Part shown: positions 1 through 12,052 of the stretch, piece by piece
How the letters are laid out: each line of letters starts with the position of its first letter
How positions within the stretch are numbered: the stretch's first letter is position 1
Assembly (NCBI RefSeq): GCF_051106095.1
Contig: NC_135785.1
Span: forward strand, 220,343,045-220,407,044
Reading direction: 5' to 3'
Source of the DNA: Pogona vitticeps
Lineage: Eukaryota > Chordata > Lepidosauria > Squamata > Agamidae
Length of the DNA: 64,000 bases
Made by a program: the position numbers and the translations under genes
The notes under the pieces: model-generated
Seen by the model: only the letters and a program-made list of their open reading frames with translations
Told to the model about the DNA's origin: nothing
Database searches by the model: none

Positions 1-1282
1 GAAGTAAAAGTGTGAGAACAGAAACATAAGACTATGTTAATATAATGAATAACTATGGAAGGAAATGTGGCTTCTCTCCTTTCCCCACCATAATATTTAG
101 GTTACCAGTTACTTACTGTACATTTTCAGAATGTAACAAATGATAAATGAAATAGCCATTTAGCCACTTTACATGTGCGAATCACAGACAATGAGCTACA
201 ACACCATGTCAGTATAGCTACGACCCACCCTGGCTTTAGAGATTATGGTCAGGCATTTTTACCTGCTAGCTATTTGGTTGCCATGCTATTTGGTTGCTAC
301 ATGGTTGGCCATGTTCTGTTGTATTGCTCCTTCTATACTGGTATCCATGATACTTTTATTGGTCCAATTTTGCAATGCATCCCCGGTAGAGATGATGAAT
401 ACTATACATGCTATCTGCTGGCAGACCAATGTCCATCAGTAATGATTAAAGTGGCCAGCTTCTGTGCAGGGGCACTAGTCTGCAGGCGAGAAATGGTGTC
501 TTAATCCTATAGATATATACATGTATGTACCCATATATGAATATGTATGAACTGGGGGTAGGGATATACTCCTAAGATTTATTTACGGATTTTGTTCCCC
601 TAAGAGTCTCCTGCACATAATGTATATTATAGTTGTATTGATTGTTTATTCTTGTGCGGTTGTTCTGTGTTATTCACATCTGATCTGTTGATCGTAATAA
701 AGTATTCATTCATACATGTGTTTAAAGTTCATAATTGTCCCACTTTCCCCTTCTGACTTCTTTAAGCAGGTAGATATGTTCTGTAAACTTTCCTGTCTTT
801 TCTGGTTGTTTTTACTCATGATTATATCTTATTCTGTTCATAGTTCCTTGCATGCCATCCAGTAGGTGGTAGGTGGTTGAGGGGAGAGTGAAGGACTGAC
901 ATATCAGATGACCTGCCTGCTGGGGAAAACACAGGATGGTAGAAAAGTGGGTTCCACGTGGGCACAAAAATGTGGCATGGGCCCTTTGACACCAGCAAAT
1001 TAAGTGGATGTGACCTACCTCCCAAAACATTCCTCCTAAAGAAATTTAGCCTGCCTCCTAAAGCCTTCATTCACATACCCCACAAGAGGACCCCCATAAT
1101 AAGAGATATGAACAGAAAGGCCACATTCTCTCTAAACTGGGTCTAGCCCAATGCCTCAATCCACCCACCAGAGTAGTCACACAGTGACTAAAGGCTCCTA
1201 GATCTGTAACTACTCAATAAAGTTGTGACAACGCTGCTATAGTTTAGATACAATGACTGAAATTCTTTTGCCTTTTGCATTA
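1..1282. other. Unassigned sequence with a possible retroelement-like 3' tail
   Basis: AT-rich noncoding sequence. An open frame at 175-504 has no recognisable domain. An AATAAA at 696-701 followed by ATTCATTCATAC could be the 3' end of an old LINE copy, but no protein similarity supports it. Confidence 0.3.
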
Positions 1283-1290
1283 GTGTAGGC

Positions 1291-1689
1291 CAGTGATGGC
1301 GAACCTTTTTGAGCCCGAGTGCCCAAACTGCCAACACAAAACCAACTTATTTATTTCAAAGTGCCAACACTGCAATTAAACCTGAATACTGAAGTTTTTG
1401 TTTAGAAAAAACAACTGCCCTTGCACTACAAGGGTAAAATGCTTGTGTTTTTTAATGGGAGGTATTAACAGAGAAATACTTACCGGTCCTCCAATCCCCC
1501 ATTGGGCTAGACCAGTAATGGTGTCCATTGCACCCCTTTGCTGGACCACTGCACCAGCACAGGGGAGGGCTGAAATCCGGGATTGGAGGATGGGTAAGTA
1601 TTTCTTGATGGTAACTTATGGCTCATGTGCCCACAGAGAGGGCTCTGCTTGCCAGCTGTGGCACACATGCCATAGGTTCACCATCGTTG
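1291..1689. mobile_element. hAT-type non-autonomous element
   Basis: Imperfect terminal inverted repeats CAGTGATGGCGAACCT / AGGTTCACCATCGTTG flank 399 bp. The flanking 8-mers GTGTAGGC (1283-1290) and GTGTAGGT (1690-1697) form an 8-bp target duplication with one mismatch, as expected for hAT. No transposase frame inside. Confidence 0.8.
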
Positions 1690-1697
1690 GTGTAGGT

Positions 1698-1905
1698 AGG
1701 CCCATTGAATCAGCAGGGATTTGCTGCATCAACTCCTCTGTAGGTTCCATTGATTCAAACAGGCCTACTCTAGTTGTGGCTTACTACACTAAAGGACGTT
1801 ACAACTAAAGTTAACCTATTTGAATCAATGAGTTGACTCACTAAATTCGGTGGACCTACTCTAGTGCTACTTACTATTCTGAGCAACAGGATTTCAGCCA
1901 CATCC
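1698..1905. repeat. Short palindromic interspersed repeat, copy 1
   Basis: Contains AGGCCCATTGAATCA and its inverted partner TTTGAATCAATGAGTTGACT, and ends near CAGGATTTCAG. Shares this pattern with copies at 5728-5945, 19722-19880 and 27555-27678. Noncoding. Confidence 0.5.
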
Positions 1906-4784
1906 TCATAATCCCATAAGTAACCTCATAGGGCTACCTAGTGCAGTGTAGTGTAGAGAATAAAGGAGTAGGATACAGAAGAATCCTCACTCAGTCACAG
2001 AAACTCAGGAGATGTGGGGTGAAACTATCACAGAAGCAGAAAGAGGAGAAGGAGGAGCAGGGCATTGACACAGCACAATAGGGGAAGAAAAGGGGGCAGG
2101 TTTTCGTTACTGACTCAAATGACAACAGGATGTCCATGTGGTTACTTGGCTGGCTCCACCTTGTTCCCCTTTATAGACATTCTGAGTATTCTTCTGCAAA
2201 CTACCCTCCTACAAGTTGTGAAACACCTGGGTCTAAAGACAAGAAAGAAAAAGGGCAATGCCGAGGCATTATACTAGTTATACTGTCAAAAATCCCCCTC
2301 TCCATACTGCATCTAAAAATAAATAAATAAATGCAGACAACAGCTGCTACAACCTGGTGACCTCACACAAAGAATCTACCAAGTACCTCAGCAACTGAAG
2401 GAGCAGTTTTGGGCCTCAGATGGGATGTAAAGCTCTCGGTCTTCTCCTTTGGTTCTGACTCAGTGTTTTCCTTATAAAATACTATTATGTTCAATTTCCT
2501 TTCCCTGCCTTTAATCACATCACATTTTTCTTACCTTAACTTACCAGACTTAACACAAAGGATGTGTGGGATGCTGTTCCACACCACCAGCTTTTTGCTG
2601 TGTCCTGGGGTCACCTTGAAGACTCATGAATTACTCTTCTTTAATGTTTTAGTATGTGGCCAGATACAGTTCACATCCCAAACACCAGCTTCTGTTAGAG
2701 TTCATGACACCTCTTGTGTTCTACATTATCACTGTCACATTTCTGGAGGTTTCCTGTATGTAGTCTTTTAAATACTAGTTAATGTGGTGCTAAGGTTGAA
2801 AGTGTCCAAAAGAATACAAAGGTGTGCTACATACATGCATTGTGCTCATATGCCATTATGCCTCCTATCTGCTAAAACAGTAATATAATAAGATGTGCCT
2901 TATGTCTGAGGGGTGGCTATTCCACCAGCTGTGCACTAGTAAGGAGTGAGCTCTACTACTACAAGGTGTGGAACACCTGGATCTAAAGACAATCACAATG
3001 TCTGTTTGAGCAGATAGTGTGTGTGTGTGTGTGTGTGTGTGTGTTGCATTGCACAGGCTATTTCACTTTGTGTGTCCCTAGATGCACACCTCTGAGAGGG
3101 AAAAAAACAAATTCAAAAGAATGGAAAGTTATAGAATAAATAGCAGTGCTCTTGCAACATTCTTGACTTTGGTTCTCCTGATCCCTCTCTGTTGGTGATA
3201 TTTGCTGGGGATTATGAGTGTTGCTGGATACCAGTAGAGCACGAACTTAGGAAAGGCTGAGCTAAAACTAAAGTAGGTTAGTCCTACACCCATCATCTAT
3301 TACAAAATTCCAGACTGCCATTTATCTCACTTGTGAATAAAATGTAAAGAAGCAGAGTCCCAAGAACCAGAAAGCTTTTGTGATTCACAGAGTTGTAAGA
3401 GCTAGTGTAGTATTTATACAATGGCCCTAGCGACTGTAAAGTTACGGCTGATGCAAAGTTTTCTTATGATCTCTTCCACAAAAGGGTATAGTAGAGGATG
3501 TTGCAGTTCTGCCTCTCAGTCCTGGCACCTTCTGAGGGGAGGGAAGTCCTTTCGTGTTTAATGGGCTTAGTACTAGGTAAATGGAAGTTTTTCCTCCTCA
3601 CGTTTCGATCAAGGAGAAGGGTGGTGCGGTGGTCTGAATTTTTTAACTTTGGGGTGTGTTGGTCCAGCTATGGCATTTTGCTTCCAACCAAAGATTTTAT
3701 CTGTGAGGAACAAGACTTCTCATCTCAACAGCGGTAGAACAGGCCTGGAAAGGCTCTCATTTAGATCCTTACTTATGGCATGACCTTGGATTGATGTGAC
3801 AAAATCACTATAGCAAAGGCAATAAATAATCATAGAAAATAAATAAATGTATCAAAGCAGGCATACTATTTATAGAATTACTATATGGTGTACCGAGATT
3901 TTATTTTTGTCACTATAATTTTTTTACTATAAAGAGAAATCAAAGAAACATGGATCCTGACCATGAAAATATTTGAGAAAACATTAAAAAGGCTTCCAAT
4001 GTGCTATGGATTGGAATTAAATAAAATGCCTTGGGATAAACTGCTTTAAATGGGAAATGTCCTTAGGAAGAACAAGATAAGCAATGAAGATTACTGGCTG
4101 AAAGACAAAAAGCACAATCTTTTAGCATTATGATTCAAAGAGACTAAGAAAAGGCACAAACTGGATTTCCAGGGGAGTTGGAAAAGAAAGCAAAGTTAAT
4201 TCAACAAATCTAACTTTTTTATCTAATACACAGTTGACAGACCAGATGGATGCTTTTACAGTCAAGATTGCTATTTATACAATCAATAAAATACAGTTTC
4301 ATACATATCATGCAAATATAGTATTGTTCAAGATCTTAGCTCAAGATCATAGCAAATGATTCCAAAACACTTGTAGATACTATAGGTTAATTATTTAAGC
4401 AAGGGAATGTGAGTTTAGCTGTTCTTCAGACAGAAAGGACAATAAAAGGCAGCAATACAGAATTATATTTCCAACTTTAGCAAAAATAACTAACTTACGA
4501 AGTCAACAACTTCTTAGTTAAAAAAAGAAAATGCGTAATATGACTCAAGCTGTCTAATCAGTCAGCAAAGCAACAACCACTTGTGAAAATGGTAGTCCTC
4601 AGCTATGCTACTGCTTGTTTTCATTACAGAGGAAATTAAAAGTATTTACTCAGATACTTTTTTGTATTCAAAGACTAATCCAGATGTCTTTGCCAAATAT
4701 TATTTAACTCATACCAAACAGAAGATAGGAATACAGGAAGTGGTCTTATGCTGAATCATTCATCCAGCAGAGCATTATCTGTTG
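1906..4784. other. Noncoding stretch, no gene seen
   Basis: AT-rich sequence without supported exons. Open frames at 2065-2330, 2487-2771 and 3498-3737 show no domain or splice context. The (GT)n tract near 3017 is listed separately. Confidence 0.5.
3017..3044. repeat. (GT)n microsatellite
   Basis: About 14 uninterrupted GT units. Confidence 0.95.
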
Positions 4785-4926
4785 TGGCTGGTAGCAACAC
4801 CTCTGCAGGGTTTGAGTCAGGATTCCTCCCCTCCAAGTACTAATGAAGTCTGACCTTGACCCTGTCTGGCATCTTTATATCAGGCAAGATTGCATGTTCG
4901 GGTTGGCATGGTGATCTACCATATTA
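4785..4926 (-). repeat. 5S rRNA-derived repeat or pseudogene
   Basis: Minus-strand sequence lines up with vertebrate 5S rRNA: CCATGCCAACCCGAACATGC matches the 5' arm, then the CTTGCCTGAT region, GATGCCAGACAGGGTCAAGG, and TTAGTACTTGGAGGGGAGGA. Many substitutions show it is old. Squamates carry 5S-headed SINEs (5S-Sauria); no BovB-like tail was seen here, so it may be a truncated SINE or a dispersed 5S pseudogene. Confidence 0.75.
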
Positions 4927-5727
4927 TTACCTTGATTACTGAGGTTCTGAACAAATTGCGCCTTCCAACAAGATGTGACACTCCATTCCATTCCTCATGA
5001 TGGTTTCTCCCCATTCCTCACCAGTAGCCTCTCCTGTACTATTTAAACACCGAAATGACATGTCAGGAAAACACAAACTGTTCCAGTCTACAGTCCATTT
5101 TCAACCATTTAAGAATTAACTTCATCAGCACATGAGCATGACAAACCTCTTAAAATATTCAGGCATGCACATTTAAAGGTACAGTACTTTAAAGACAAGC
5201 TACATCCCACCCATGGCACATGCAGAGATCTAACTTATTCAGACTTAGATTAAGGGGGCTAGAAGCTAAAGAACACAAGCTGAGCACAGATTGAATAATT
5301 TTAGCAAGTCATATCCAAAAGGACAGATAATCAAGGACAAGCACACAAAAAATAAAGACAGGTGGGTAAATAAGGACAGCTTGTGCACATGCAGTATAGA
5401 GCACATGGGTCTTTTACTTTTAATTCTCAGAAATAGGGTACAATTGCATCACAGAAGAAACTACTAAATTCTATTTAGATTACAGCTCCTATGCTGGTAA
5501 ATATGTGAAAATGTATTGAAATAACAGCTTCTCAACACAGGGAATAGGTAAAATGGCCTTTTTAAAATCAAGGCTAATATGGAAATTAGAAATCATAATA
5601 CTACAGAAACATGTTTGGAAAGCCTTCATCTAACTGCTGAATTTACTGCATTCCTATGGTTTGACACCAGCATAAAGTATATGATTCCATTTCAAGTGAT
5701 TGTGTATTTTCATTGGCTGCACTCCTG
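4927..5727. other. Noncoding stretch, nothing recognised
   Basis: AT-rich sequence with no long frame, RNA signature or repeat signature that I can support. Confidence 0.5.
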
Positions 5728-5945
5728 TAGCTTATCACACTGTGGTAAATGACACTAAAGTAGGGCCACTGAATGAGAGGGGCTTTGGTGAATCAATTCC
5801 TGTGCAGATTCAATGTAGCAAGCCACAACTAGAAGAGGCCCATTTGAATCAATGGAACTTACAGAGAAATTGATTCACAAAATTTGCACTGATTCAATAG
5901 GTCTAGTTTAGTGTGACATATTATGCTACGTAACAGGATTTCAGT
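5728..5945. repeat. Short palindromic interspersed repeat, copy 2
   Basis: Imperfect palindrome with TAGGGCCACTGAAT, GGCCCATTTGAATCAATGGA and TGATTCAATAGGTCTAG, ending CAGGATTTCAG. Same family as copies at 1698, 19722 and 27555. Confidence 0.55.
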
Positions 5946-6029
5946 TATTGTCTCCTTTTGCATCACAACAGGTAGGTAGGAGACATCATGTTTGTTCCTT
6001 CATTTTGCCATAAAGACCCCACAAAATCA

Positions 6030-6200
6030 AGTTCACAGGATATCTGGAAGTTGAGTCCTGGCAACTGGACTTCTTATTAGGTTGAAACATTTTGCTGCTC
6101 ATCCAAGTAGCTTCTTCACTCTGACTTGGATGAGTAGTGAAACATTTCAACCTAATAAGAAAGAAATTGAGTTGCCATGACTCAGCTTCTAGATAACCTC
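6030..6200. mobile_element. Palindromic MITE-like repeat
   Basis: Long inverted arms: GGTTGAAACATTTTGCTGCT / CATCCAAGTAGCTTC and their complement ACTTGGATGAGTAGTGAAAC / ATTTCAACC, flanked by TTGAGTCCTGGCAACTGGAC and AGTTGCCATGACTCAGC. The arms pair over about 75 bp each, so a single strand would fold into one hairpin. No coding capacity. Confidence 0.65.
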
Positions 6201-6869
6201 ACCTGGAAGACCTGGATGACTGACAATCATATTCACATAAAGTTTGCAGGAGTTGGAAAAATATCGCTATCACTATTGTCCCAGAAGCAGAGGTCTGATT
6301 TTTCAGCAGAATACCGGTCAGTTCCTCATATCCCCACATAAGCACTGCAGCAACAGATTTATTTTTCTGGATACTGGAAGGGGAAATATCACAAAATGCA
6401 GCTGTTTCACGTGATATAGCATGTGTATATATTCCAAATGGAACCCAACAAACATGCTGCTGCCAACACTCCAGTTTCCACTTCGCCTCTAAAAACCTGG
6501 TTTGTATAAGGTTCTGTAGAGATGTAACATAACATCAGAATCCCATACATTTCTTAGTTTCCTTCTCTAGAAATGGCATTCCCAGACTTCAGTTTCCAAG
6601 ATGTTTTTTCAGGGGTGAAGATGGTGGCAGCCATGATGGTTAAACACATGTAATAAAACCAATGTGTTTGTAATGTAGATATAACCTTTGATTCTTAAAC
6701 CAGCAGTTCTGCTCCATCTGCCTCCTAGCTTTTAGTCAAAAGCCCAGATAAAAACTCAAATATACTCAAGCAGCTCTCACAACTAAGTTGATACAAACTG
6801 AAAATAGGGTTTTTCTGTCTGTAATATGCCGTAATTGTATTCTTAGCTTGATTTTGGTTTCCAGCTTAC

Positions 6870-7013
6870 CTTGAAAAGTGGAAATATTTAAAGATGTAGG
6901 GTTCTTAGTAATACAAGGAGCTGCTGCTGCTGTGGTCTCTTCCTCATTCCTAATCATAGGCCACTGGCCTTCCGCAGCGGTGTAGAGTTCATGCTGTGCT
7001 GGACCTTCAATGT
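6870..7013 (-). CDS. Orphan candidate exon of an unidentified gene
   Basis: 144 nt flanked by a strong acceptor (pyrimidine-rich, TTGCTGCACAG) and donor AAG|GTAAGC, open in phase 1-1. Encodes DIEGPAQHELYTAAEGQWPM and then IRNEEETTAAAAPCITKN, PTSLNISTFQ. A GCA repeat gives the Ala run. There is one sequon (NIS) and no Ig signature. It may be a stalk or tail exon of a membrane protein, perhaps of the two-Ig gene 10 kb upstream, though phases to that gene could not be tested. No family recognised. Confidence 0.4.
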
Positions 7014-7929
7014 CTGTGCAGCAAGCAACAAACAGGCATGTAAATGCTGGTAACATAGGACATTAAGAATGTATTGTGGACATTGTAAGAAAATATTTTT
7101 AAAAAATGATTTGATATAGTTACAGACATACAAATTTTTGTTCACCATTTTGAAGCCCTGACTTGGGCTTTGACCGGGTTTTTCATAATATTGTTGTTAC
7201 ACAAACATTCTGAAAGCACAATCTTATCATTTACTTATTTAATTTATATCACATTTTCTTATGAGCTCAAGGCAGAATACATGATTCTTTTCCTCTCCAT
7301 TTTTATGTTTGAGTTTTATTTGCAACGTTGCATGCTGTCTGTAGTTTGTGTGACTGGGAAGAACAACAACCAACTGTTCCTTCCAGGCTTTGATTTCAGG
7401 ACATGCCTCTTTGTTGAGTGCTTTTTCCCTCTCTTTAGTCTGTTCAAAGCAGAGTTTATTTGTTTGCTTTTATCTCTTTCAGCTGGTTGCTACAAATTCG
7501 TTAAGTAAAGAAAGTAGTATACCTATGTGTGTAATTTCCAGCAACTGTCAGTGAAGAAATGTTTTTACTATTTCTATTAAAAATATCTCAGAGTGAGTTA
7601 TTGAGACATTAAGTGCCAGTTAATGAGAAATGGCTGGACTGTGGAATCTGTAGGCATTCTCCTCTGTGAATCTCTATATTTCTACTACATAGCAAAACGA
7701 ATTATACCAGAAATTCAAAGCTCTGCAACATTTTATTCCTAAAACAACTATTTCTAAATGGCCAGACATCTTTACTCTGAAGTAAGGGTTACTCAATGGC
7801 AGCTACTTTGATGTAAGTAGCCATCTCTGAAGCCTGAAAAGATTTAAGAGGTCTTTTTGGCTTAAATAGCAAGTTCATATCTTGTTTACTTTTGTGGAAG
7901 AGAATTAAGAGTTTAAGAAGAACTATGTT
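7014..7929. other. Noncoding stretch, no supported gene
   Basis: The plus-strand frame at 7170-7508 is a hydrophobic chance frame with no splice context. Nothing else recognised. Confidence 0.45.
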
Positions 7930-8095
7930 AGATAACACTAAAGGACTCTCTAGTCCAACATCCTTTTTCTCACAACAGCCAATCAGATTACTCTGTGAAG
8001 ACCACATGCAAGACATAAGGGCAACATCTGCGTTACTGTGTTCCTCAAGCAAACCATCTCTCATTCTTCTTGTTATTATTCCCCTCTGTTCTTGC
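7930..8095 (+). repeat. Old interspersed repeat (CR1/L3-like) fragment
   Basis: CTCTAGTCCAACATCCTTT, CTCACAACAGCCAATCAGAT and the following bases resemble a common reptile repeat that also occurs, diverged, at 22545-22800. Class assignment is from memory of the motif. Confidence 0.4.
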
Positions 8096-8689
8096 TAGGG
8101 GCTGAATGTCATCATGCTTTCCTGGTCTGAAATGTGGGTCTAAACAAAGATGTTATTCAGTCTCAAAACCAAGTTCAAAACTAATTAGCTATTCTCCATC
8201 CTGCATTTATTTTCCTGTTTACCTTCATCAGCTGTAGCAATCTGTGCTTTTGTTTCTTTTCAAATGATTGAAGTACAGTATTCTATCTGTATTTTATGTG
8301 TTTTAATGTGTTTTATGATTTCGCTATCATTTTTCCTTCTTATTTTATTGGTTACTCTCTTAATCCAAGAGGACTGATCAATAGATCACTAGAAATAACA
8401 TATATCCACCCTGACTTGTACCACTGATAGCCTTCAGATCGAAGCTATGAATCATGACTATGATTGCCCTGTTGGGAGAAAAAGAGTGCTATGGGCAAAG
8501 AACATGACCAGCAGTGGATCCTGTAAATTGACTCCTTTCTGAAGAACAATAGATTGAAAAAAAGTAGCAGCAAAATGCATAAAGAACAGGACTTTTAAAT
8601 GTATAGAATATGACAGCAGCAAATGTTTGTGAGACCATTAAATGTCAAGACTAGGTATGACCGGAGAGACACATGAATTAGTTAGTTAG

Positions 8690-9375
8690 GCATCCTAACT
8701 AACAATAATTAATTACTGTTAATTATAACTACTGTTAACTATAACTACAGTTAATTCTAATTAACAATAATTACTGTTGTCATTCTGAGGCAACCCAAAA
8801 TAACTAATTACCATTATAGCTACAAGTTTTAAAGTAACCCCTTATTTATTAGGTTCTCAAAAGTAACTAAAGAACAACCTGAACTGGCAAAAATGTTCAA
8901 TGCCAGCTGAGCCAACAACAAAGCCACCAGAAGCTTTGATGAACCAAAATCCTTCCCAGCATAGGATTTTTGAAATTATTTAGGATTTCCCTCATTCTAG
9001 CCTAAATTTGTGACAGCACTGTGGCTGTGTCCCTGGGCTAGAGAAAGTTGGATCTGATGTAACCTTGCTGTTTTTCTCCAGCCCTACTCTACTTGATTTC
9101 AGTTCTTCTGCTAGCAGATCTTAGCTGGCAGAGCAGTCTCCCCAGCAAATTGCTCTGTTGGCAGATCTCTTGGGTTCAGACAGCAGCAGCGGATTTCACA
9201 ATAGCAGAAGGAGATTTCTGCAGGCAAAGTAGGCTTCTGCCTAATCCTAGCTGGCAGATCTTTAATTTAGGATTGGGCTGCCTGGTTGCACACTTACATT
9301 ACAGTCGCACTGAAGTAAAAATGGGAAATAAATTGACAAAGTTACAGTTATACAACACAGAAGTTACACTGTAAC
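8690..9375. repeat. AT-rich region with TTAATTA/GTTAACT iterations
   Basis: At 8695-8780 the words TTAATTA, ACTGTTAA, TATAACTAC and AGTTAATT recur in both orientations. Related GTTACAGTTA/GTAACTGTAA words appear at 9340-9375, just before the LTR. It could be a decayed inverted-repeat DNA element, but no clean termini were found. Confidence 0.35.
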
Positions 9376-10112
9376 TGTAATATTGTGGGGGTGCCATTCC
9401 TAAGGTTGCTAAGCCACATGGGTGTTGTAGTGTAGAGAAAACTCTCCTAGCATCCAGTGGCTGCTTCTGAGGGGAGGAGCTGCCACCATTCTTCCTCTTT
9501 CTCATTATCATAGAGAGCCTGCCATAGAGGCCTTTCCTTAGGCCAATCAGAGGGCTTGATTAATTGCCTTTCCCCAGACCAACCCTAATAACATGATGTA
9601 ACCATTGTCCTATCTGAACCCCGTCTACTATCTGTAATGCTGTCACCAATTGTGACCTTGTAATGTTAATAAAAGAGCAGTCTCCTGGGGGCAGGGCAGG
9701 AAGAGACGGAGAAGAGACGGACAGAAGAGAAAGAGAACAGAGAAGACTTCTCATTCTGTTTCCTTGAGTCGCCCACCAGGAGTACTGCTGGCAGACATCC
9801 ATCTGTGTGTGTGGCTGACTTCTTTAATCTATTGCGGCTGCAATTAACATTCGAGCTCGCTTGTTCCCTGTACATTTGTCTCTTTGATTCCTGCTTACGC
9901 CTTATTGTATTTTCTTTTTTAATTAACTATCTCACCTGCTGCTTATTATTTTATTTTAACGTATTTTAATGACTTATAGTTGATAAATAAACACTTCCTA
10001 TTATTATTATTATTATTGCTAAGAGACTCTTTGCTATCCTATTATCCATTATCTGGTGATCACCACAAAGCCCATCAGCCTGCTCATTGCCTGAACCCAA
10101 CATAATATAACA
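9376..10112 (+). mobile_element. Solo LTR-like element (retroviral/LTR class fossil)
   Basis: Ends TGTAATATTGTGG and CATAATATAACA are inverted, as in LTRs. A CCAAT-type motif lies near 9542, a promoter-like AATAAAAGAG near 9669 and an AATAAA near 9986. No internal coding region adjoins it, so it reads as a solo LTR of about 737 bp. No target duplication was evident, and it looks old and inert. Confidence 0.6.
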
Positions 10113-11623
10113 GTTCTTCCTTTATTACTGCTAGAAGGAATTAATCACAAGTTTCTCATTATTTTTTCTGGTTGCTTGCAAGTACTGTAATTTTAAAACG
10201 TGTTGCTGTTTTTCTACTTTCATGTAAGGAACTCCCAAATTTGATCAGCAATAGCAAGATGGAAAAGAGAGGGATTGGTTTTTGGGTTAGGTTTTCCTGC
10301 TAAAACCCAAGTTCCACTTTTCCCTTGCAGGGGAGAATATATTTGGCCTAATCATGGGGCTGACTCTGACTGGGGAGAAGTCCTGCAAGGAAAGATTAAA
10401 AAGTCTCCTCTTGCTGTGATCATATTTGAGTTTATATTCTTGCAAGTGTACAGACACACTAAACTGCAAAGAATTGCACCTAATTCCCTAGAGATATAAG
10501 ACATGCTTGTACAATTTCCTTCTCTCTGTATGTATTTCATTTCCCCATTAACTACTACGCTATGCATCACTGAATACATCTGTGACTGCAAACAATACCA
10601 CTGACTAAGAGGCCTGACCACCTTAGGAAAAAAAATGCAGGAAATACTATGGGTTTGGGGTGGGCTGATTCACATTTTTTCCACACTGATCACATGACAT
10701 AACAGAAAATGCAAATCGGCTTTGATTCCAATACCCAATCCATAATTTCTCCTCCATGCCAGAGACTATTCTACTTTTTAAAAAGTTGAACCCGTTCACC
10801 TGCTTCAAGGTATGTGATTACTTTGAACCAATGTAGAAAGAACAGAGCTCTTGCACACAGAGAGAAAGTGGTAGCCCTCACTTCTTGCCTCACAAGTGAG
10901 GATGAGGCATGCACACACATAAGCAGCACCAGCATTCACCTCTCTCTATAAAGCCTCTTTCCCAAGACACTTCTCTCTTTTTTAAAAAACAGCTTCTCCT
11001 AGATGGGCAGTGCATTTGTGGCCACTTAAATTGAAAAACTGGTAACTGTTTCCCAGCTGCTTCACAGCTGGTAACCTGAGCTCTTGAAAGGAGGGGTGAT
11101 TTTTGAATATAACATTATTACAATAACAATAATCAAATAAATGTAATCTTATGGTATTGCCAAGCATTACACAGGGATGTGAAAGCTAGATAAAAACTGA
11201 TGGGAGGAAAAACCCCTATTAATTTGGAATGTGCATTATGGATACCATGGATTGTCAGAAATAAGTGGATACTAGGTCAAATGAATTCTGAACTCTCTAT
11301 ATAACTAAACTGAGACTGGCATGCTTTGGGCATATCACAAGAAGACCAGACTTACTGGGAAAAAAAACAGTAACACCAATGAAAGTTGAGGGAACCAGGA
11401 AAGAGGATGACCAAATATAAGGTTGAGTGATTTAATAAAGGAAGCCACAAACTTGTGTTTGTTCGAGCTGAGCAAGACAATTAATGATAGGATCTTCTGA
11501 TGGTCACTAATTCATAGGGTTGCCATGGAGTAACAAAAAAAGTGTTATTGATAGTTATTCATTTATTATTTATTTTCAATTAAAATAACTAGCACATTAA
11601 TTTGGCAGCAGCTTTTAGTTTTA
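10113..11623. other. Noncoding stretch, nothing recognised
   Basis: Frames at 10275-10621 and 10982-11167 show no domains or splice context. No repeat assigned. Confidence 0.4.
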
Positions 11624-12052
11624 CAGTGGTGCCTCGCATTACGACGTTAATTCATTCCAGTGAAATCACTGCAGAACGAAAACGTCGTAAAGAGAAAAAA
11701 GCCATTGAAACGCATTAAAACCTGGTTAATGCGTTCCAATCGGCTAAGAACTCACCGTTCAGCGAAGATCCTCCATAGGGGTGGCCATTTTTGGGTGCCT
11801 GTGCAGCGAAAAATGGCTCCTAAACACAGCGGGGAGCCATTTTGAGCACCCGGTGGCCATTTTGAAAACCCGACGATCAGCTGTTTTGATCGTCAATAAG
11901 TGAAAATCGGTTCCCGAAACAGGGAACCGATCGTCACGCAGCGAAATCCCCCATTCAAAATGTTGTTTTGCGATCACTTTTGCGATCGCAAAAACCTCAT
12001 CGTAATGCAGATTCATCGTTAAACGGAGCGCCCGTCTTGCGAGGCACCACTG
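11624..12052. mobile_element. Mariner-type MITE, copy 1
   Basis: Terminal inverted repeats CAGTGGTGCCTCGCATTACG / GTCTTGCGAGGCACCACTG, flanked by TA on both sides, the Tc1/mariner target signature. 429 bp, with interior arms pairing (GAAAACGTCGTAA and partners). No transposase. Frames inside are chance. Confidence 0.88.

Noticed and set aside
175-504. 109-codon plus-strand frame
   Set aside because: No recognisable domain; repeated CTATTTGGTTGC words suggest chance openness.
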